A stretch of 9,028 bases of DNA from an uncultured Eubacteriales bacterium (GTDB lineage Bacteria; Bacillota; Clostridia; Oscillospirales; Acutalibacteraceae): assembly GCA_900321195.1 (NCBI GenBank), contig ONVG01000057.1:1-9028 (forward strand). Direction: 5' to 3'. The notes beneath the pieces are model-generated. The model was not told the DNA's origin and did not search any database. It worked only from the letters and a program-made list of their open reading frames with translations. The position numbers were made by a program, and so were the translations under genes. This document shows positions 4,952-9,028 of this stretch, in pieces; position 1 is the stretch's first letter, and every line of letters begins with the position of its first letter.

Positions 4952-6886
4952 ATGGGCTATACTATTGCTCAGAAAATCATCAAAGCTCACCTGCTCAGCG
5001 GTGATATGACCGTAGGCAGTGAGGTAGGTCTTAAAATCGACCAGACTCTTACACAGGACGCTACAGGTACAATGGCTTACCTTGAATTCGAGGCTATCGG
5101 TGTGCCGAGAGTCAAAACAGAAAAAAGCGTTGCTTACATCGACCACAATACACTCCAGACAGGATTTGAAAATGCCGACGACCACCGCTTTATACAGACA
5201 GTGTGCAAAAAACACGGCATATATTTTTCAAGACCCGGCAACGGTATCTGTCATCAGGTACATCTTGAGCGCTTCGGCAAACCCGGAAAAACTCTTATCG
5301 GTTCCGACAGCCATACTCCTACAGGCGGCGGCATAGGTATGCTGGCTATAGGCGCAGGCGGTCTTGATGTTGCTGTTGCTATGGGCGGCGGCGCTTACTA
5401 TATATCAATGCCCAAAATGGTAAGAGTTAACCTTACAGGAAAACTCCAGCCCTGGGTATCTGCTAAGGATATAATCCTTGAAGTGCTTCGCATAATGTCC
5501 GTAAAGGGCGGCGTAGGAAAGATAATCGAATACGGCGGTGAGGGCGTAAAAACTCTTACTGTTCCCGAAAGAGCTACTATCACAAACATGGGCGCTGAAC
5601 TTGGCGCTACAACATCGGTATTCCCGTCCGATGAGATAACAAGAACATTCATGGCTGCTCAGGGACGCGAAGAGGACTGGACAGAGCTTTCATCTGATGA
5701 TGACGCTGTATTTGACGAGGTAATAGATATCGACCTTTCAAAGCTTGTACCTATGGCTGCATGTCCTCACAGCCCTGATAATGTCAAGACTATCGAGGAA
5801 ATAGGTCCTCAGAAGATAGATCAGGTATGTATCGGTTCATGCACAAACTCATCATATCTTGACCTTATGAGAGTTGCCGCTATACTCAAGGGCAAGACGG
5901 TACATCCCGATGTAAGCCTTGCAATAGCTCCCGGCTCAAAGCAGGTATACAATATGTTGGCTAAAAACGGCGCTCTTGCAGATATAATCGAGGCAGGCGC
6001 AAGAATACTTGAATGCGCATGCGGTCCGTGTATCGGCATGGGTCAGTCGCCTAACTCAAAGGGTATCTCACTCCGTACCTTCAACCGTAACTTTGAAGGC
6101 CGCTCAGGTACTCGTGACGGTCAGATATATCTCGTAAGCCCCGAAACAGCAGCCGCTTCCGCTATTGCAGGCGTATTCACAGACCCGAGAACACTTGGCG
6201 ACGCTGTTGATATACCGCTTCCGGCTAAGTTCGACTATAACGACAATATGGTAGTTGCTCCTGCTCCGGTTGAGGAAATGGACAGCGTTGAAGTACTCAG
6301 AGGTCCAAACATAAAGCCCTATCCGAAAACAGCTCCTCTTGCAGACAGCATCGATGTTCCCTGCTCTCTCAAGGTCGGCGACAACATCACTACAGACCAC
6401 ATCATGCCGGCAGGCGCAAAGATACTCCCGCTCCGCTCAAATATCCCTGCTATTTCCGAGCACTGCTTCACAGTATGCGATAAGGAATTTCCGGCTCGCG
6501 CAAAGCAGCTCGGCAGCAGCATTATTGTCGGCGGCGTAAACTACGGTCAGGGTTCTTCCCGTGAGCATGCGGCTCTTGCACCGCTTTATCTCGGAATAAA
6601 GGCTGTTGTCGTAAAATCATTTGCCCGTATCCACCGCGCAAACCTCATCAATGCAGGCATACTTCCTCTTACATTCGTAAACGAGGCTGATTATGACAGC
6701 ATCTCTCAGGGTGATGAGCTTTCATTGCCGAATGTACGTCAGCTCATTACTGAGGGCAGAGAAAAGATAATTCTCGTCAACAAGACAACAGGCAAGGAGA
6801 TACCCGTACTTTGTGAGCTTTCAGGCAGAACAAGAGATATAATCCTCGCAGGAGGTCTGCTGGACTATACAAGAAACTCAAAGTAA
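4952..6886 (+). CDS. acn: Aconitate hydratase, short bacterial (Aquifex-type) form
   Basis: Aconitase interconverts citrate and isocitrate through cis-aconitate, using a [4Fe-4S] cluster, in the cytosol. The 644-residue length fits the short monomeric class found in Aquifex and many Clostridia, rather than the roughly 900-residue AcnA. Visible motifs are DHNT near 64-67, GSDSHTPTGGGIGMLAIGAG at 117-136, the cluster ligands C297 (GSCTNSS) and C357/C360 (ACGPCIGMGQ), NRNFEGRSG at 378-386, and the swivel-domain active-site loop GQGSSREHAAL at 532-542, with S535 and R537 matching the catalytic Ser and Arg of mitochondrial aconitase. All key residues are present, so it should be active. The frame is open from 4859, but the start at 4952 has an AAAGGGGGA site just upstream, and the family begins at this Met (MGYTIAQKIIKAHLL). 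It is followed 28 bases later by isocitrate dehydrogenase, so the two are co-transcribed. No citrate synthase gene lies in the window. Confidence 0.96.
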   Translation: MGYTIAQKIIKAHLLSGDMTVGSEVGLKIDQTLTQDATGTMAYLEFEAIGVPRVKTEKSVAYIDHNTLQTGFENADDHRFIQTVCKKHGIYFSRPGNGICHQVHLERFGKPGKTLIGSDSHTPTGGGIGMLAIGAGGLDVAVAMGGGAYYISMPKMVRVNLTGKLQPWVSAKDIILEVLRIMSVKGGVGKIIEYGGEGVKTLTVPERATITNMGAELGATTSVFPSDEITRTFMAAQGREEDWTELSSDDDAVFDEVIDIDLSKLVPMAACPHSPDNVKTIEEIGPQKIDQVCIGSCTNSSYLDLMRVAAILKGKTVHPDVSLAIAPGSKQVYNMLAKNGALADIIEAGARILECACGPCIGMGQSPNSKGISLRTFNRNFEGRSGTRDGQIYLVSPETAAASAIAGVFTDPRTLGDAVDIPLPAKFDYNDNMVVAPAPVEEMDSVEVLRGPNIKPYPKTAPLADSIDVPCSLKVGDNITTDHIMPAGAKILPLRSNIPAISEHCFTVCDKEFPARAKQLGSSIIVGGVNYGQGSSREHAALAPLYLGIKAVVVKSFARIHRANLINAGILPLTFVNEADYDSISQGDELSLPNVRQLITEGREKIILVNKTTGKEIPVLCELSGRTRDIILAGGLLDYTRNSK

Positions 6887-6914
6887 TATCCGAACAGGAA
6901 AGGAAGTAATACCA

Positions 6915-8132
6915 ATGGCAAAAATTCAGATGAAAACGCCGCTCGTTGAGATGGACGGCGACGAGATGACAAGAATAATCTGGAAGATGATAAAGGACAC
7001 CCTTATCCTTCCCTATGTTGACCTCAAAAGCGAATACTATGATCTTGGTCTTGAAAACAGAGAAAAAACAAAGGATCAGGTAACTGTAGACAGCGCAGAG
7101 GCTACAAAAAAATACGGAGTTGCCGTAAAATGCGCTACTATCACTCCGAATGCCGAGCGCGTTAAGGAATATAACCTTACTCAGATGTGGAAATCACCTA
7201 ACGGCACTATAAGAGCTATACTTGACGGTACAGTTTTCAGAACACCTATCGTTGTAAAGGGCATCACTCCCTATATACCGACATGGAAAAAGCCCATCAC
7301 AATAGCGCGTCATGCTTACGGCGATGTTTATAAGAACACTGAAATGGTCGTTGCAGACGGCTGTAAGGCTGAGCTTGTTGTAACAGACAAGGACGGCAAT
7401 GAAACACGTCAGCTCATACATGAATTCAACGGTTCAAACGGTATCATACAGGGACTTCACAACATTGACAAGAGCATAAGCAGCTTTGCAAGAGCATGCT
7501 TCAACTTTGCGCTTGACAAAAAGCAGGATATATGGTTCGCTACAAAGGACACCATTTCCAAGAAGTACGACCACCGCTTTAAGGATATCTTCAATGAGAT
7601 ATTCGAGGCTGAGTATAAAGAAAAGTTCGAGCAGGCAGGCATCACATATTTCTACACACTCATCGATGACGCTGTTGCAAGAGTTGTACGCTCTGACGGC
7701 GGTTATATCTGGGCATGCAAGAACTATGACGGCGATGTTATGTCGGACATGGTAGCTACAGCATTCGGCTCACTCGCTATGATGACTTCGGTACTTGTTT
7801 CACCTGACGGAATATATGAATACGAAGCAGCTCACGGCACAGTTCAGCGTCACTATTACAAGTATCTCAAAGGCGAAACAACATCAACAAACTCTGTTGC
7901 AACGCTCTTTGCATGGACAGGCGCACTCAGAAAGCGCGGTCAGCTTGATGGTCTTGACGAGCTTGTTGATTTTGCAGACAAGCTTGAAAAGGCAACTGTC
8001 GCAACTATCGAGGACGGCATAATGACAGGCGACCTTGCTGCTCTCTCCACTCTTGAAAACAAGACAAAGGTAGACACAGAAACATTCCTTGTTGAGATAA
8101 ACAAAAGACTTAGCCAATTAATCAATAATTAA
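6915..8132 (+). CDS. icd: NADP-dependent isocitrate dehydrogenase, eukaryote-like type
   Basis: The enzyme oxidises isocitrate to 2-oxoglutarate and CO2, reducing NADP+, and supplies carbon for glutamate. At 405 residues it belongs to the homodimeric type shared with human IDH1/IDH2, not the E. coli Icd type. Residue numbers match human IDH1 closely: substrate-binding MWKSPNGTIR (91-100, with S94, N96 and R100), R109 in GTVFR, R132 in ARHAYGD and Y139. The metal-binding Asp residues are D251/D252 in the LIDDAVA stretch and D274/D278 in YDGDVMSD. In AAHGTVQRHY, R312 and H313 sit where the human residues contact the 2'-phosphate, so NADP is the predicted cofactor. The AGGAAAGGAAG site is eight bases before the ATG. 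It is the second gene of the acn operon, with a strong terminator just after it. The gene is intact, and its codon use resembles that of acn. Confidence 0.96.
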   Translation: MAKIQMKTPLVEMDGDEMTRIIWKMIKDTLILPYVDLKSEYYDLGLENREKTKDQVTVDSAEATKKYGVAVKCATITPNAERVKEYNLTQMWKSPNGTIRAILDGTVFRTPIVVKGITPYIPTWKKPITIARHAYGDVYKNTEMVVADGCKAELVVTDKDGNETRQLIHEFNGSNGIIQGLHNIDKSISSFARACFNFALDKKQDIWFATKDTISKKYDHRFKDIFNEIFEAEYKEKFEQAGITYFYTLIDDAVARVVRSDGGYIWACKNYDGDVMSDMVATAFGSLAMMTSVLVSPDGIYEYEAAHGTVQRHYYKYLKGETTSTNSVATLFAWTGALRKRGQLDGLDELVDFADKLEKATVATIEDGIMTGDLAALSTLENKTKVDTETFLVEINKRLSQLINN

Positions 8133-8147
8133 TAATTAATAATAAAT

Positions 8148-8188
8148 AAAAAGCTTTGGCTGTTCATAAAGAACAGTCAAAGCTTTTT
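8148..8188 (+). terminator. Strong intrinsic terminator after icd, probably bidirectional
   Basis: AAAAAGCTTTGGCTGTTC (8148-8165) pairs with GAACAGTCAAAGCTTTTT (8171-8188): 18 pairs with one G-U wobble and a five-base ATAAA loop. The arm ends in a T-run on the plus strand and, read the other way, in TTTTTATTTATT, so it can also stop minus-strand transcripts coming from the ABC gene at the right edge. It begins 15 bases after the icd stop. Confidence 0.92.
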
Positions 8189-8268
8189 ATAATGGGGGTA
8201 AATATGAAAAGCTTCAGTTAACAGCATGCGGTGATAGACACGTTTCGCCTCTGCTGATTCACTAACCG

Positions 8269-9024
8269 CTAATTACTTATTAAATGGATTATCTTTCGCT
8301 TATATTGAAGAAATTCTTCTGTAAGATTAAATTCCTTATCACGAGGCTTAGGCTGGCTTATCACTATCTCATCGGTGATAGTGCCCGGCTTTCCTCTGAG
8401 CAAATATATGCGGTCTGAAAGAAGTATCGCTTCGTCAATATCGTGAGTAATGAAGATAGTCGAAAGCTTTATCCTGCTCATTACATCCAGATACCAGCGG
8501 TGCATCTCGCTCTTTGTAAGGGTATCAAGAGCGCTGAACGGCTCGTCAAGAAGTGCTACATCAGCAGAAAACATATATGTCCTGAGAAGCGCCGCGCGCT
8601 GACGCATACCGCCTGACAGCTCGGCAGGATATTTTTTCTGTGTGCCTTCAATGCCGAACTGCGCAAAATATTCCCCGACTTTTATACGTGCTTCCTTTTT
8701 TTTCATTCCTTTTATTATAAGCGGCAGTGCGACATTATCCTCTACAGTACGGTAAGGCAGCAGCATATCTTTTTGAAGCATACTCAGATAGACTGCTCGT
8801 CCGTTGAGCATCGTGGAGGTGCGTTGAATCTGTGTGTAAGTCAGTTGCAGGGCGTAGTAAAGGTCAATGTTGTGCCAATTCCATTCGTTCTGATACCAAG
8901 CTTTGCCGCCTAACATGTTGATGCTGTAATTGTAGCCGAACAGACCGTCGCGTTTGATAATGCGTGCGTCGGCTATTGTGCCATCGGCATTCAGCACGAC
9001 GTTGTTCTGCTTGACAACAGCCAT
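8269..9024 (-). CDS. Chimeric ORF: C-terminal part of an SsuB/TauB-type ABC ATPase joined to foreign N-terminus
   Basis: Residues 82-251 (bases 8781-8269) are the back two thirds of an ABC ATPase of the nitrate/sulfonate/taurine (SsuB/TauB/NrtD) group: Q-loop MLQKDMLLPYRTVEDNVAL (Q84), signature LSGGMRQR (136-143), Walker B VALLDEP (156-162), SALD (164-167) and the switch His in ITHDIDEA (H194). Such proteins power import of sulfonates, nitrate or thiamine precursors together with a permease and a binding protein. Everything before residue 82 is wrong for this family: there is no Walker A (GxxGxGKST), which should lie about 40 residues ahead of the Q-loop. Instead residues 1-81 resemble a Bacteroidota TonB-dependent receptor. 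The protein as read could not bind ATP normally. The ATG at 9022-9024 is arbitrary, because the frame stays open to the window edge. The stop TAG is at 8269-8271, converging on the icd terminator. Confidence 0.75.
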   Translation of the reverse strand: MAVVKQNNVVLNADGTIADARIIKRDGLFGYNYSINMLGGKAWYQNEWNWHNIDLYYALQLTYTQIQRTSTMLNGRAVYLSMLQKDMLLPYRTVEDNVALPLIIKGMKKKEARIKVGEYFAQFGIEGTQKKYPAELSGGMRQRAALLRTYMFSADVALLDEPFSALDTLTKSEMHRWYLDVMSRIKLSTIFITHDIDEAILLSDRIYLLRGKPGTITDEIVISQPKPRDKEFNLTEEFLQYKRKIIHLISN

Positions 9025-9028
9025 CTGA
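8783..9028 (-). other. Fragment resembling a Bacteroidota TonB-dependent receptor, likely misassembled
   Basis: The translation includes ARIIKRDGLFGYNYSINMLG, KAWYQNEWNW, IDLYYALQLTYTQIQR and MLNGRA. This pattern (R-x-G-x-F-G-Y-x-Y, W-x-Q-N-E-W, D-x-Y-Y-x-L-Q, N-G-R-A) matches my memory of outer-membrane barrel strands in TonB-dependent receptors of Bacteroides and Prevotella. Alternating aromatic and polar residues fit β-strands. A Clostridia host has no outer membrane to hold such a protein. The codons (CGC, GGC, AAC, GAC, CTG) also look different from the rest of the window. I infer foreign DNA joined by assembly; the family call is from resemblance only. Confidence 0.6.

Noticed and set aside
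8189..8268. GGGGGTAAATATG and a five-codon ORF, plus an imperfect CAGC/GCTG stem, between the terminator and the ABC gene
   Set aside because: The ORF stops after MKSFS and the stem has an internal loop and few pairs. I see no riboswitch motif or gene remnant that can be defended.

Overview
The window looks like a low-to-moderate GC Clostridia genome, most likely a gut Ruminococcus/Oscillospiraceae member. The support is AT-rich promoters with good sigma-A spacing, AGGAGG-type ribosome binding sites, a short bacterial aconitase next to a eukaryote-like NADP isocitrate dehydrogenase, and BspA-type leucine-rich repeats. This assignment comes from protein resemblance and composition; no rRNA or phylogeny was available.

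Left half, minus strand (101-3529). A four-gene operon reads leftward from a clear promoter (TTGAAA-17-TATAAT, 3599-3627). Its genes, in order of transcription, encode a zinc-ribbon/TPR protein, a membrane protein with a Ser/Tyr-rich loop, an SPFH-domain protein that should end in a SHOCT domain, and a four-helix membrane protein with a charged helical tail. A cytosolic zinc-ribbon protein, membrane proteins and an SPFH/SHOCT protein together recall the Bacillus subtilis YdjG-YdjH-YdjI membrane-stress module, but no PspA gene is visible here. The SPFH gene is frameshifted near 998-999. The lost SHOCT tail is intact in another frame down to 791.

Middle (3530-4786). A roughly 350-base divergent intergenic region separates this operon from a plus-strand gene for a leucine-rich-repeat protein. 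That protein has no signal peptide and carries a 16-residue tandem duplication in its C-terminal part.

Right-centre, plus strand (4787-8190). A two-gene operon encodes aconitase and NADP-dependent isocitrate dehydrogenase, the oxidative arm that turns citrate into 2-oxoglutarate for glutamate synthesis. It has a near-consensus promoter (TTGACA-17-GATAAT), a perfect 17-bp palindrome at the expected transcription start that is a good operator candidate, and a strong intrinsic terminator after the second gene that could work in both directions.

Right edge, minus strand (8269-9028). The open reading frame here is a chimera. Its C-terminal two thirds is the back half of a nitrate/sulfonate/taurine-type ABC transporter ATPase without a Walker A motif. 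Its N-terminal 81 residues read like part of a Bacteroidota TonB-dependent outer-membrane receptor. The switch is abrupt, near 8782, and the frame stays open to the window end. A contig-end assembly chimera is the simplest explanation.

The most useful observations are the SPFH/zinc-ribbon membrane module with its frameshift, the palindromic operator candidate on the acn-icd promoter, and the chimeric right edge. I did not find an unmistakably new defence or mobile system.
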